The notes below the pieces were generated by a model, which saw only the letters and a program-made list of their open reading frames with translations, searched no databases and was not told the origin of the DNA. The position numbers were made by a program, and so were the translations under genes. Below, piece after piece: positions 46,061 through 60,100 of a DNA stretch of 64,000 nt. The stretch is from Eudromia elegans (taxonomy: Eukaryota; Chordata; Aves; Tinamiformes; Tinamidae). Each line of letters begins with the position of its first letter. Positions within the stretch are counted from its first letter, which is position 1. The DNA lies in assembly GCA_003342815.1 (NCBI GenBank), contig PTEX01000011.1, positions 2,148,363 through 2,212,362 of the forward strand, read 5' to 3'.

Positions 46061-49000
46061 AGAAGGGGGATGAGGATGAACGCAAGGGAAATAACGCACA
46101 GGTTTTGGTCTCTTTCTCCTAGCGGCACTAGGGAATTTTTAACCTGCCCAGATGGTGACATAAAGCAACTCGCCGTGTCACAACTCAGTGTGATACAGGT
46201 CTGGCTGGTGCTCTTCATTTTTATGGCTTGGCTATAAAAAACAAATGTTATGTGCAAATAAGCAAACAACTAAAATGTTTTGAAAAGTGTCCCGCCGCAA
46301 TCCCGGCTGCAGGCGGCTTCCGAGGAGGCCGCTTCCCAGCAAAGCCGCTGCCAGCCACCGCAGGACAGTTTCAGTGGCCTCCCCGAGTCCTTCAGCACAT
46401 GTAGCACATCCGGGCCGCACCAGTAGATACTTATTAGATCTTTCATTCTTTCTTTCCTATTATCAAGTTATTATTGTTAAGTTCCTAAATTTCTATTCTA
46501 CTTACTCTTACGCTTCTATTATTAAATTACTAAAGCAAAAATGTGATGGGGACCGTATTTCTTGTGATTACGAGTACTACCATAAATGAGACCGCCCGCT
46601 CACTGAAACTGAGATGCTGCTGTAGTTGCTGGCCGTCAGCCAGCCTGGCCACTTTACGTAGCGTCACTAAGATTTTACTGCACGTGGTTATCAGGCAGCA
46701 CCCAGTGGCATATCTATTTTTCCTGGGGCACCACGGATTTATTCACAGCACTGCTGCACACCACAAATCCCACAAGCTGTTCTGTAAATGCTGGCTTAAA
46801 ATGCATGCAAAAGGCCTGTTCTCCATCTTATTCTCCATCTCTGAAAGAGCAAGACGCATGTCTTGCAGAAGGCATCTTCCAAAGCGCTTCTGTTGCTCGG
46901 AGAGCTCCATCTCGTGGCTCTCTGGCCACCTCTATATAGCAGGCTCTAGGACGACACTTGCCATTTGGGAAAGAACTGTCTTAAAATAAATGAACAGACC
47001 AATCTCTGCCAGCTGTGTTATTTTGCACAGGATTATGTATTCTAGATGGGTCTGTCATTGTAATTCTGACACGTATTTATCCACATTTTGGCATCCAGTA
47101 TTAACAAATAATTAGTGTTGCACCCGAGAGAAATGTTAATGCACTTTTTAAATTCTAGGACTCCTATTGGATTGAGGGAAGGTCAAGGTGATCCAGCTGC
47201 AAATCAGATCCTGCTGATAATCTCACCATATTCACTGTAGCATGCTAGGCTCTTATCAGTAGCAGATGTCATTGCTATTTGTATACAGTGGTTCCCCTTG
47301 TCTGCAGCAATTGTACCTAGGCTTTCTACTCTGGTTAGCCATCTGACGGCATTCTACATCCTTTCCTAGCATATGTCAGAACCCAAAATAACTACACAGT
47401 AAGTCCAGCATGTCCTAAAAGTGCTGGGTTCACTGTGCATGTTTTCACAGCTTCTGACATACTAGGAGACAGGCCAAAGGGTGGCAAGGAAAGCTTTCAG
47501 CTGGAGACTGGCTGTTGCTACCAACTGAATGATTCATCCTGGCTTGCAGCCTGCTCCTTACGGGGTCTGCAAACCAGCAATCACAAGGAGGCTAAAGGCT
47601 GGAGGAACTGCCCTGAAATATCTTCTGCAATTATGTGAAATATCTGCTACCGCCACAGAAACCGTGACCTTGATCTTGATAGACAGAAAAAGCTGAAGGC
47701 ATTGCTCACCTATATCTTCCTCTACACCTAAGATTCCCTGAGAAAACACAAGGGTTAAGCAAGCACATGTGACAGATTTTTAGTTTTGTCCAGTTGCACT
47801 TTCTTTTTCTTAAAGTACATACATTCCTCACTATCACAATGACAGGAAAAAAAACCCCCAAAACTTCAGAGCTTGAAGCGTGCATAAGTAATATAGATCC
47901 ATGTGCGTAAGTTTGCAAAGCACCTAAAATACTCTTAGATTTTTCTATTTTGTCAACATTAACTTTGATATTACTGAAGATGGCTTAATTACAATGTTAT
48001 TCATTCCCTAATGTGTAATGGAGCGGTACACAGAAAAGAAAAGGGAAAGACATAATGATTATGAAAACCAGATTTCTAAGAACAGATATCTAAGTTTAGG
48101 AGAGGAAGAGATTTGCATCTTTTTCTGCAAAAGCTTGGGAAATACTATGCTACAATGTCTAGGATTTCAGACAAACCCTCTCACTGGGTAAAACCCTTGC
48201 AAACATGCTTTTAAAGGCTCTCAGGAATAGCAGCATCTGTTTGGAAAGAATCTGCTACTCTGCTTCATATTACACTTACAATGAAACCTTCCTTTCACGA
48301 AAAAAAATATGGTTTTGTAACTTCTGAGCTCGTCATATTATACTCTGGATTATCAAGAAAATGGTGTATTTGAGAGATCAAAAAAAGCAAAACCTAAACC
48401 AAAAACAAATGTAGGATAAGAGTAATGATATGACATTTAAGTCCTCAAATAGAAATATTTAGCACAGGAAATCATGCAAACACAGGATGACTCTGAAAGG
48501 AACCGAGCTCTCTCCAGAATGCTGCAGTAAAAATAAAGACCAAATTTCTAAAACTAAGAATCTAATTCCAATTTTTACCTACTAATATTTTTTCTTCTTA
48601 GTGCATGGAAGTGTAAATAATACAGTAAAAACAACCCAATCACTACAGGAAGACAATAGCAAGTTACTTAGATTCACTACAAAGAAAGCATATGCTTTAT
48701 GGCAAATCTTTTCCTCATTTGCTGCATCAGGGTCTGACTTCTAATTGAATGCAAATAAACGATATAACAGGTTTTTGCATACGAAGTGAAGTTATAGAAC
48801 ATCTGTCCCTCCTATGTACCTTATGTGACATTCAGCAAAGAGGAGGTTTACCTCAGCAGCTTGTAAGAAACTGGCTGAATTTGAAGAGCGCAGCACAACT
48901 AAATCACTCCACTACTGCTGTAAAAGGTGCTGCTCTGATCTCCTGTGCACTCTCAAGTGATGAAATGCCAAGCTGGGCAAAATCAGTTTCAATGCCAAAA

Positions 49001-49859
49001 AGATGGAGTACTGGTGCAGAAGGTCACAAAACACTATTAATTACCTTATATCATCTCAGTGATGAAAGATGATCCAAAAATACGGGCTAGAGCTTTGGAA
49101 TAAAGCATACAGTGCTAGCTGGCACTACCCAAGCAAGCCGTTCAAGGTATTTAATGCATATCCTTAACTGCACTGCCTACATATCTTATGCTTTTATAGA
49201 CTCTAATTGCAATAGTCATTTAGGCTGTTCTCTACTTCCTCAGCACCCTACTTCCAGAATTGTGTTTACCGGTTCAGAATAGCTATCTTGTGACCTCTTC
49301 AGAAAGGGATAGAGCAAATCTGAATATAAAAGTCAGTGTCTGGAAAAGAGTTTATAAATTACTGCATGGCTGATACCTGAAGTGGAGGTAAATCCTGGGA
49401 AAAAGTAGCGACACACAAAATATCCACAGAGATATTCCAGAGAGGAGAGAAAAAAAAAGTCTCCTACAGACACTTTCTCCCAGGGATCACTCTTTTGTAG
49501 TATGTATCTAAGAACAACATATCCAAGGTTTCTTCAAACTTCTAACTGAGGAGTAAACATAAAGTAGGTAAAGTTCAAAAGCCTATCTAAAATCTGTATT
49601 GCAAATTCAGTTAAGAAACAAAGTATCCTAATATCAAGAATGGATATTAGAGTGGACAGATGCACAGACATATGAAGGTATCTGCAACAACTTCAGTGAT
49701 ACATTTCCATGCTAGATACTATTCTCTGGTGTAGGAATTTTTTAGTACAATCTAACATACTAAATATATGTATATAATTTATTACTAGTACTATATACTA
49801 TAACTTATTAGGGAGGTTGAGGTGACAGAACACAAACCAGGCGCCTGAAATCCCACCAA

Positions 49860-49925
49860 AGCCAGGAGACCTGGGTTGACTTTGCTTTGAACTTCACACT
49901 GCCTTCGTGGCTGTTGAATACCTTA
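49860..49925 (+). mobile_element. Possible MIR 5'-half relic
   Basis: gccaggagacctgggttgac followed by a degenerate tttgctttgaacttcacact resembles the MIR segment that runs caggagacctgggttcaaat and then cagctctgccacttac. The first 17 bases match well and the rest is diverged. Confidence 0.4.
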
Positions 49926-52900
49926 GGAGCAGAGGCATTCACCAAGCACACGATCTAATGCTAGAAAGGAAAGCACTGGCAAGCCCCTTTTCTATGATAA
50001 ATTCCAGGAGACCTTTTATTCTGTCCTAAGTAGACAGGCATTAAATTCTGTAAAATCTGCCCAAAACCCCACAGCAGGATGTGCCAGTCTCTAAACCATG
50101 GAAGAATAAAAGGCTAAGACTTTGCTGCAGTCAGAATGAGCAACTGTCCTCAATCCCTGTCAAACAGTAGATGTCTCCCTTTGCCAGCATTTGAACTGCG
50201 TAGGACGTCGTTGGGTGCACATCCTCAGCCAGCATCATTCCTCTTTTTTCAGCTCACACTCCCATCATGCCTTGTAGAAAAATCCACAGGGGGAAGAAAG
50301 ATAACACTGCGTCCAAACCCTGAGAACAGAGCCCCATGAAACCAAAAAATTATAAACTCTACTGAAGAGATTTTCTTCAGAAGGATCACAGGTCTCACGC
50401 TTTAGTCATGGCCTGTTCGTTTGCCAGCAGGTTCAGAGTGATCTGCAAGTGCTAAGTGATTTCTTTCAAGTAAGCTGCTCACGACGACTACAGAAACCTC
50501 GAGGATTACAGTACACAAACAATGGGAGAAAAGCGGCTTCAAATAATACACCCAGACAATGGCATTGCCATTATGGTAGCAATGCAAAATATGGACAGGG
50601 ATTTAAATGAAACGAGTGGTATCTGTACACTTTGGAGGGCTCACGTGTGCCAAATTTGGCAGCATGAGTGTTCATCTTGCTTGTTGCTCCACCCCTTGAA
50701 CAAAGAGGCTAAACCCCATATGTGCAGGAGTTGGTGGAGCACAAGCAGTTTTGCTAATCACACTGCATGCAAAAGCAGAAAGACAAAGGGAACTAGTAAT
50801 GCTTAGACTAGCATTGGGGAAATAATTAAGCATGAATGAAATATTGTATGTGGATTTTAAATGAATGTGAGGCATTCTTGGAAACAATCGTGCTGTTTCA
50901 GTTGTGCTGCTTTCTCCCCTAAGTTTCACAAAGTAATTTGCATGTCATTTAAATAAACAACATAAATTATTGCAAAGTTTTTGTTATTATTTACATAAAA
51001 CAAAATACTCATCTCCATTGTTGGATTACCTGATGGGACTGAAAACTCAGAGGTCCACCTGGCTAACGACAACAGCAGCTCTGCAGGCACGCGGGCACTC
51101 GCACACGCCGCGTCGGAGCCTGGGCAGCACCTGCAACGGGGCAAACCCGCAGCCTTTGCAAACGGGTAGGCAGGTACGCTGCTTACCTGTGTTTCTCTTT
51201 GATGATTTCTCTGACTCTGTTCGAGAATTCAGATGAGGTTTAACTTCAACAACCATAACTAACAAGGCCTATACTCTTTTTTTCTTGGTACTCTTATTGT
51301 TTTCTCTCCCATTTCTGAGTTTCACCAATTTGATTTCACCTCTGCTGAAGTACTTGCATTCCTGCTTGACTATTCATTTCAACTTCTTTCTCAGAGTCCT
51401 TCGCAAACACACTTTCTCCTTTCACCTCACCAGAGGGGTCAACAGTGGCCAATTCAGAGCCCTTCACCGGAATACATTCAGTCAATTAAAAAGAAATCAA
51501 ATTATTCAAATACAAGTCCTAATCCACTAAAAGGAGATCAGAATATAGCCTAAAAAGATGCATATCCCTTTGCAGGAGCAAATTAGTCAATGAAAAACAG
51601 GTACAAGTACCATCATCTGAATAAACAAGTGATCTAACTACCTGCAAATGGACGAATTGCACATCAAGCACGACTTTTACTATCTTGGTGGTAAGACACT
51701 AAAAGATCATTCTAGTTTCTAACCTAAAGACTGTCTGCACTGGTTTCTTCCACAGTACTGTTATTTCTTTTCCCTCTCCATGCTCTTTCCATTCTAAAAA
51801 AAATCCATATGAATATTTTCCTATTTTCTAAAACAACCCCAGCTGCATTTCCTCAAGCTCTATTATTAAAACATGCCCAACACTTCAAATTGTAAACCGC
51901 GTGAATTCATGATGAAATAAATTCTCTCTTCACAGAAGAATATACTGCAGTTTTAATTTCTATGTCTACTTTTTATCTTATAAATCAAGAAATTCAACCC
52001 TCGCCTCATTTTAGATATGAAGGTATATCTTTTCATGAGCTGAGTCACTTAGTAGCTTCTAAGATTGGTTTTACCACAAAGCAAGTAAAAATGATGGTGT
52101 CTAACTCATGATTCCCAGATATCACTAGGGTGTGCTGTAGATCATGGAATTTCAGTGAAGCACAGTTGCTTAATAGGGAAAAACCTAGCTGCTATACTAA
52201 ATATTTTAAATTAATCCCAAACAGACTACATTAACTCACACTCATTTTAAAACAACGTGCACACTCAAGAAAGGCAATATAGAGATTTTAAGCATTTTTG
52301 TCACACAGGCTTGGCAAACACAGTGCACAATTGGTACACAACAGAAGAACTTACTAGAGTTAGGCAGACAACCACAGGGCTAAATTGCACGTGAAAAAGT
52401 AAAATCCAGGAATATAGTCCAACGAGAACTGAAAAGTTGCACTAGAACCAACATATTTAACCAGCCAAGCCACAAGCAATAAGAGACTCATTGTGCAAAC
52501 TTTGATATAAATTTATGATATTATTGAAGTCACTGGAATTCATGGGTGTGAGGCCTGGGGTGCATAGTCATAGGCTCAATAGTAATTATTTATATCAATT
52601 AAAATATATGAACAATTGAGCTGCAATTCTCAGTGAGATAACAGCAGAATGTCACAAAATCCTTCACAGCAGCCTGCACTTGTCCAATACCAGAATATCT
52701 TATCAACAGGGTGCCCTGCATGGCAAGACACCAGCCAGGACTGGGACCTGCAGCCTCTTAAAGAGCTCGTGGCTTCCACCCAGCCCCAATCCCCTGGGGG
52801 CAGATGGGAAGCTTTGAGACAACATACACACAGCCAGCCACTCAACTCTGGGATACATGCAGCAGCTTCCAGCTCTTGCACATACAGCTTCAAGTTTAGG

Positions 52901-52981
52901 AAAGAAACCTAAACCTGGCATGTAACTGTAGCGAGTGCCAGCCCTTGGTGTAGTGATCAGTAGTGAGATAAAGACCCTGCA

Positions 52982-53050
52982 GAATCCTGAATCACAAGTG
53001 CTTTAAAGTACATGCTTAACTTTAAGCATACATTTATATTCAGAAACCAG
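52982..53050. mobile_element. Ancient amniote repeat relic
   Basis: gaatcctgaatcacaagtgc followed by tttaaagtacatgcttaact and ttaagcata is a pattern that recurs in turtle and crocodile genomes (acatgcttaactttaagcac next to aagtgctttgctgaatc). The family name is uncertain. Confidence 0.45.
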
Positions 53051-53251
53051 CACAGACTTAAGCACAATTTTCAAATCAAGCACCTATTTCAGCACAAGCT
53101 CAAGGTTAAATGGTTTAATGCACTGTGGCCAAAACTGCCAAGAAGCATCCAGTGTATGCAGTTAGTGGTAACAGCAAACAGAACTACCACACGATGCTTC
53201 AGCAGGCTGTTTGAGCTGGGTTTGGTATCTTACACCATGAACCATGTATTC

Positions 53252-53345
53252 CTTATTATAACCATTTGTATTACTATTTGTTTACTAGGAAATCCCAATC
53301 AGGGCCTTATTGTGTTAGATAATGTGTAAGCACAGAAAAATGGGC
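53252..53345 (+). mobile_element. Ancient amniote repeat relic (MIR/L3-related)
   Basis: The order ccttattataacc, then atttgtattactatttg, then aggaaatcccaatcagggcc, then ttattgtgttagataatgtg, then taagcacagaaaaa follows an abundant sauropsid repeat remembered as ttatttgtattacagtagcg, then agccccaatcagggaccagg, then cccattgtgctaggcactgt, then acaaacacag. The match is clear, but the family assignment (MIR, AmnSINE or L3 tail) is not. Confidence 0.6.
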
Positions 53346-54115
53346 TGGCTTCTATAACGAGTACATCACAAGGCCCGCTGCCATAATTAACATTGATTAT
53401 CATCGATGCAAACAGCATGGGAAGGCAAAGATTGAGCCAATCTAGAGACTGACGATGCCTGCCCACTTTGGGCAGCTCCTCTGGTTCCCAGCCAGGGAAC
53501 AGAGGGGAGGCTGTTTCCAGTGGGAAGCTCCAGCGCCCAGAGCTCCACTCTGCAGCTTCCATGAGCCCATTCTGGGGACACAGGATACAAGGAAGCGTCT
53601 TTGCCACTTACAAATCCAGTCTCTGCTATTGCAGGCAACCACATCACATAATCCTGCCCTTAAACCTCAAACCATTTTAAACCAGTAAAGAGCGTTTCTT
53701 CTTCCTGCTCAGGTCATACAGACCTGTTTCAGTTTGGCTGAAACACTGGATTAGCCTGTAAATATATTTATGCCTACACTTAAATACAGATCGAAAACCT
53801 GCTATTTACTGTAGCAGATCAGTATCAGTGTGAAATGCAACTCCTAGAAATGAGTAGAGTCAGGCTTCAGAGTATGTAAATCAACTGAAATCAGAACACC
53901 AGTACTGAATCTGCTGCTAATTTTTGAGCTGGATATTCTCCCCTGCTCCCCCAAACACTCTTCCCTGTATTTATTATTCTTCCCCAATCCTGTTGCAAAA
54001 CCATCTGGTTACAGCCACTGCAATCAATTCTGATCAAAAGGGACAGTTGGCAATCTCTATCTAGCTAATGTTTTAGAAAAAGTACACCCCCACCCCCGAA
54101 AAAAGAAAAAAAAAA

Positions 54116-54134
54116 AGAGAGAGAGAGAGAGAGA
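54116..54134. repeat. (GA)n microsatellite after an A-rich tract
   Basis: About nine GA units follow an A/G-rich stretch (54099-54115), making a purine-only tract of roughly 40 bp. Confidence 0.9.
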
Positions 54135-57100
54135 AAAGAATCAAAAACAGATTCACTCCAACTGAAATCTCAGAAGAGTGACCTTAACGGACACGAGATA
54201 TGGAGCTGCATGTAATAACTTTCCTCCCCCTAATGTACCACCCATGCTGAATCTGTAATTATCATTCACATCTTCCCATCCATGATATTTTCCCATGATA
54301 TTTTCTCAGGTTTGCCTTGGATAATTTCCCTTCTATCTGTAGGGAAAAAAAACCCCTGTTGATAGTTCTGTAATGCCAGCAGGAAAAAAGGTAACATTTT
54401 GAAATGGATAGTGTGAAATTATAAGGTTTAATATTGTGATCATGTTCATTAAATACCTTCATTAACTAAATGAGATTGAAGTCCTAAAACTTTCTTATGA
54501 ATTATATTCTCTCCCAAATTTTTCTGCACATCTTTATTGTATAAAGAAGTACAGCCACCTTGAATTTCACTTTCGTATCCAGTGCCATGTAAAATATATC
54601 CACAGAAAACATATTAACACTAGAAATTTTGTTCAGCTCCACATGACATCACTCTTGTCCCAACCTTACCTACAATCTTGAATATCCTCAGACTCTCTGT
54701 CTGGAAACTTGTCACTTGCATTAAACATTCATGTAAATGTTTGCAGGATTACACTCTACCCTAATTTCAAACACACAGATGATATTTCTGTGAGCACAAT
54801 AGTAGCTACATCCCAATGTTTTGACACAATTTCCTTTTTTTGTATGGTATTATTTCAACCTGATTTCTTTAAAGATACTTTCTGCACTTTCATTCACAGG
54901 GAAATGAAAGATAATTCTATAAACCCTAAAAGTAAGCTTGGATCTGCTAAAAAGTTTGTCATTTTACTCTCAGACTTCCACCGGTTATTCTTGTCTGCTT
55001 TACGTTTGACACTCCCGAGAGCTACAGGCATGACTTACAAAAATGAACAATTGTACATTGAGAGTGACGAGCACTTTTTTTTTTTTTTTAAATTTTGCCA
55101 AGATACTGTCCAGGATTCTTATAACTGGAAGACATTTACTTTTGGCATTTTTTTAATCATTCATTTCCAATAGTGTGGTTGATCTACGTTATTCACACAT
55201 TTGGACAGGTAATTTCCAAATACACTTCTCCCCTTGTACTTCTTTCAGGATTGCTCATTACATTTGTTAAGCTATTTAATTCTCAAGGATCTACTGGAAG
55301 TACAGTGAGGACCCCCTGAACACCAGTTAAGAATAAACCTGTAACGAGAATAATTTACACACACGTATCAATTGCTACAAGTCCTGTACGGAATGAAACA
55401 TCTGCTGCAGAAATAACTCTGATATATTAATAAAAGCCCTCCCCACCCAAATCGAACAAGAGAAGTGTAGCGGTTATCAGATGAGTTAAAAGAATAAACC
55501 TATTAAATAAATAAATTTGCTCTACACCAATTTATGTCACAGTGGTACTTAAGGCAAAACCTTTTAAAGGAATAGATTTACTGTGCATACGGATCTCCAC
55601 TGGGTATGTGTAATTATGCGAAGGAAAGGCATTACTTTTAAAGTGGATGAATGGGTGATACTTTTTGATTTACTGCTAGAAACAGAAAAATGGTAATGGC
55701 ATGAAATAAGCATTTGCAAAACCATTTTGGCAGACAGAAAATGTTTGATTTACCTAGGGCACCCATCAGGTTCTATATTTTAGATCAAAGTAGATAAATG
55801 GAAAGGCAAATGGATATTTGGGAAAAAAATACTGCATTTCTGTCAACCCTGCAAGTAGGTTAAATATTTGGAGGAAGGGAAAAGCCCCAGGCACTATGGA
55901 TGGAAGGATGTCACGATTCATCACCGATCTCTTAACTGCCATTCTGTATATTTACCTGGAAAGGTGAGAAATTCATGGAAGTGACTGAAACAGTTTCATT
56001 TGGGTCTGACGCTGAGATTTGAAGAGGCTGGCAAAGCTCAGCACTTCCAGCTGACATTGGAGATCAGACAGTGGGTACTCCGAACTGTATTTTCCTCTCT
56101 TTACTCCAACCGTGCTTCCTCTCTTTTTCTTTTCTCTTCTGGCTTGAATTCACAATAGCAAAGAAAATATATCCCAGTCAAGACATTCCCTCTTCCCAAG
56201 CTTGAAAACGTTGCTGCCTTCTCAGATCCTTTCAAAAGCTGTACAATAGGAAATCATACTTAAGGTAGGATAAGGCTTTCTGGTCAGCTATCTGTGAGAA
56301 GTCAGGAGATGAAAGAACCAAAAATCACTTACTTTCTACGACAGAATTTTTCCTTGAACTTCCCAGTGAAAAGCCTATTTCTAGGTGTGCCATATTCCTG
56401 TTCCATATTTTACAGACTGAAATTTATCCCATGAGCTGTGCAGTGCATGCACTGTGTCCAGCCTCTTAAAGCATTATCAGACCTGTGGTACATGTGTTGC
56501 ACAGAGGGTCAGAACATGCACAGTAAGCAGAAATGTTTGGGACACATCCAGTTTGCTGTGCTTGTACACACCACCAGGACAGCAAACGCACAAGAGGCCT
56601 GGCCTCAGAGGACTTACTATGAGTAGCACCCCTTACTCAGTGCACAAGGCATTTTCAGTAAGCGTCAGGTTTGCTATACATGCACGCTAGAAAGGATCTG
56701 CTCACGTATAAAGGTTGAGATTACTGGACATATGGAGATCTTACCTGATGCACAGAATCCTTGAACATTACCTCCGGACAAAATTTCTGCCTACTCCACA
56801 ATATAATAATACAGAGAGGCCTTTGGTCTTCCCAGAGCTCTCTGCAGTGCTCCACAACATCACGAGCATAGGAAGGAATTCCATGGGCTACTTCCACATC
56901 CACTGAAGCCTTGCCCAGCTTTTAGGAAGCACTGATGTCTTCTGCTCAGATATGTCAACAAGACAGCAGGACGCTGGCTATCAAGACGCTACCAAGAGTG
57001 AACTGACTGCTCTCCAGGATATTTCCTTCGCTTTATTCCATTTAATTCAAATGTAATTTGCCCCTCCTCTACCTCGTGCACATCCTTTGTCACGCTGCTC

Positions 57101-60100
57101 TGAAACTAACAGCAGTTTGCCTACAGACTTCTGCGTGCATAAATTAAACTCTCAAAATCTAGACACGAGACTAAAAGACCACAAAATACAAGATATGGGC
57201 CTATATGTAACACCTGAGGTATCTATGAGGGCCAAAAATTTGTGCATATCCAGGGACATCTGAAAGTTGTACGTCTTGTCTGTAGGAAAAATCATAGCAA
57301 GTTTCCAAGCAAGGTATAAAATAAGTGTTAAAATATTGAGCTAGGAGTAAGGACAGCCTGTATTTCTCCTCTTGTAATAAATCAGCAGTGTATGTATATA
57401 TTAAATCCAATCCCTTGATGTGTCCAGTTTCAGTGATAAAAACTTGGCGAGCAGGGCAAAAGTTATTGGGTAGAGATCGATATGCTTGCTTGTTGTCCTT
57501 GATTGGCAATAAGGCAACATTTTCTCCTTGACTGTAAGAGGTGTTTTTGTGATTTGGGAGCATAAAGAAATTCTGTACTTGACAGATTTATGCAGTAGGA
57601 ATACGCTAATGTCCTTTGACCCGCTTAAGAATAAATACAACCTACCAAATTGTCATTTTTATGGGTATTTACAACTGAAGCACTTTGTAAACCTAAGAAC
57701 TAATATTTCCCAGAGGAAATCTGTGCTCTCGAATGTTGATAAATTATTGAAAAATACAAGCCACTACTAGTCCTACAAATTTTCTCTTCTATTTTTCCTA
57801 TTTTTAGTTACATGGGAGTTGTCAAAGCAGATTGGGCCACTGATCTATTTCAAAGGGATTTTGCTGCAGTCATGGCTAGAGCTTCAGTAGAATCCTACAG
57901 TATTTTTGCCTATTTGTGTAAAAGAGAACAAGTGGAAGTTGCAGGTTTTCAGTATGCAATTGGAATGTTAAACACATAATTAAGTTCTCAAATTTACTGT
58001 TAGCAAAGCATAGCAAACTCGAATTCCTCAGCCTGAACACCAGTGGGTTCACTTGCTCTCAGGACTGCTTCAGCAACATGGCAGCAGTTTGCATGAGGCC
58101 TAGTGCAAGGACCAGAGCAGGCCATTTGGGTTCACCCAAACGTCACTGCTCCCCGCTTTGTGGGTGTGCAACATGTACTCTGCCCGACGCCATGCCTAGT
58201 TTCTTAATTCCACAACAAAGGTGGCCATAAAAGCTTCCACTTAACTGCTGCATCTTAACACCACATCATCTCACCTTCCTACCCGCTCACTGCATTTGTT
58301 CCTTCTATCACTTCTGCACTGTGTCCTGAAAACTCTTTTTTCCTTTCCTTTTGGTTATGTCTGTAAAAAGAATAGATCCTCCCATGCAGAGACTTGCAAC
58401 AGTTCTGATCTTGACTAAAGCATCATGACGTGGAGCTCATTGCTACTTTCGCTCCTTTTCTAAGGGCAGCTGCTTCTCTATTTTTCTTTGCGCATCTGCG
58501 GACAACAGAAGCTTTTCTCCCTCACAAGAATGTCTTCATTAAGTCAGTTTCTATCTTCAGTTTATTCTTAGTCTTCTGCATGTTCTATAATCTATGCGTA
58601 TGCACAAGAAAGGATCGAGAGGCAAAATGAAAGAGCAGGAAGCTGGAAAAGACAATAAGGCAGGAACTCTGGGAAACTTAAGCATCTTTTCTTTTCCCTG
58701 CTGTGCTGCCTTCTTTACTGTTGTATTTCTTGCTTTCATCCTTCTTTCCTGTTATATCTGGAATCCCTCCCACATTTGCATGAAACAAAATTGCTATCTC
58801 CTCTGTTTCGTAACCTCCATCACAAAATGAGGCTGAGGCACGACACAGCTAATACAACAAATACGACAGCTAATACAGCAAATACAACATGAAGTCACAT
58901 AATTCTGAATTTGATTACTATCTTGAACACTTAATCTCATATAAAATTTGGAAAACCTGGACCTTTAAAGTTACTTTTAAACTTAACTTACATTTTTGCA
59001 CTTAATGTTGTTCGCCAAGCACTGAAGAGTGCTAATGTCAGAATACTCATCAGTTCCTACACCTAAACTGGAACTCCCATCCCTTTTGCATAGGTAGTAG
59101 GACAGTCCCTTTTGTATAGGGAACTTTTGCATAAGTAGGACAGAAGCAGAACGTACATTTTAAAATACATGCATTTTAAAATATGCTGTGGAAATCAAAA
59201 GATGGACAAAGATCACTTTTTGATATATAAAAATAATCCTACCTGATAACAAAATTAGTAATTTTTAATCAAGGGAATTCTGCTCACACATCTTTTTCCA
59301 CTGTGCCTGAACTGTTTCACAAGGAATGTATTAGGCTCCCCTACCTTTACTGCTTTTAGAACTTCAGATTGTAAGCAAAGAAACTGAAAGTAGGTTGTGA
59401 ATTGCAGCCTTTTTGCCTCAGGTGAAAGACTTTCATATTTGCATTGCAGAAAGAGTTCTTATTTTTCCCCTAAGATTATCTGTGCACTTAAAGACTGGAG
59501 GAAAAAATCATCCATTACTCTCAACATTTCACTGGAGACCATGTGCCCTCACTTTTGCTTCAGCTGCTGTCTCCGTTTTCTGTATTTGCTGCAAATTCTA
59601 CACAGTCTGACTGGAAGAAACAACTGTTCTCTGGCTGTGAACAAAACATAAGGGAGAAAGGGAGTAATCTATGAAGGCTGAAATATGCCAGTGCGCCAAA
59701 GGCAACACTCTGAGATACCATATAGAGAAGTAGTAACTTTGCCAACGAAGAATAATCTAAGGCAAGTATTTAATAGGCCAGTCTGGACTCGAATAAGTGA
59801 CTACCTGAAAGTTTCCTGGTGACAGATGAAGTCAGGAATATGAATGGATGAAGCAACATAACGTCTTTCAGTTAATATTGAGTAAGCATGGATGCAATGA
59901 TAAAAGTTTTCTGTCATCTGTCATATGAGAACACAATGACTGAAATTATTTATGTAGGTCTTCAAGACCCATTGTTTGGGGAACAGGCTTCCTATGCCTA
60001 AAACAAGTGTTCAAAGACTCAAATAATCCTTACCACTGAGTGTCAAACAATGCTCGGAAGTAGGAGAATACAAAAAAAAAAAAAAAGTTCCATACCCCTC

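Noticed and set aside
45278-46099. Open frames of 215-240 aa on both strands of the C19orf12 island
   Set aside because: Same reason: composition-driven, mutually overlapping and without a recognisable domain.
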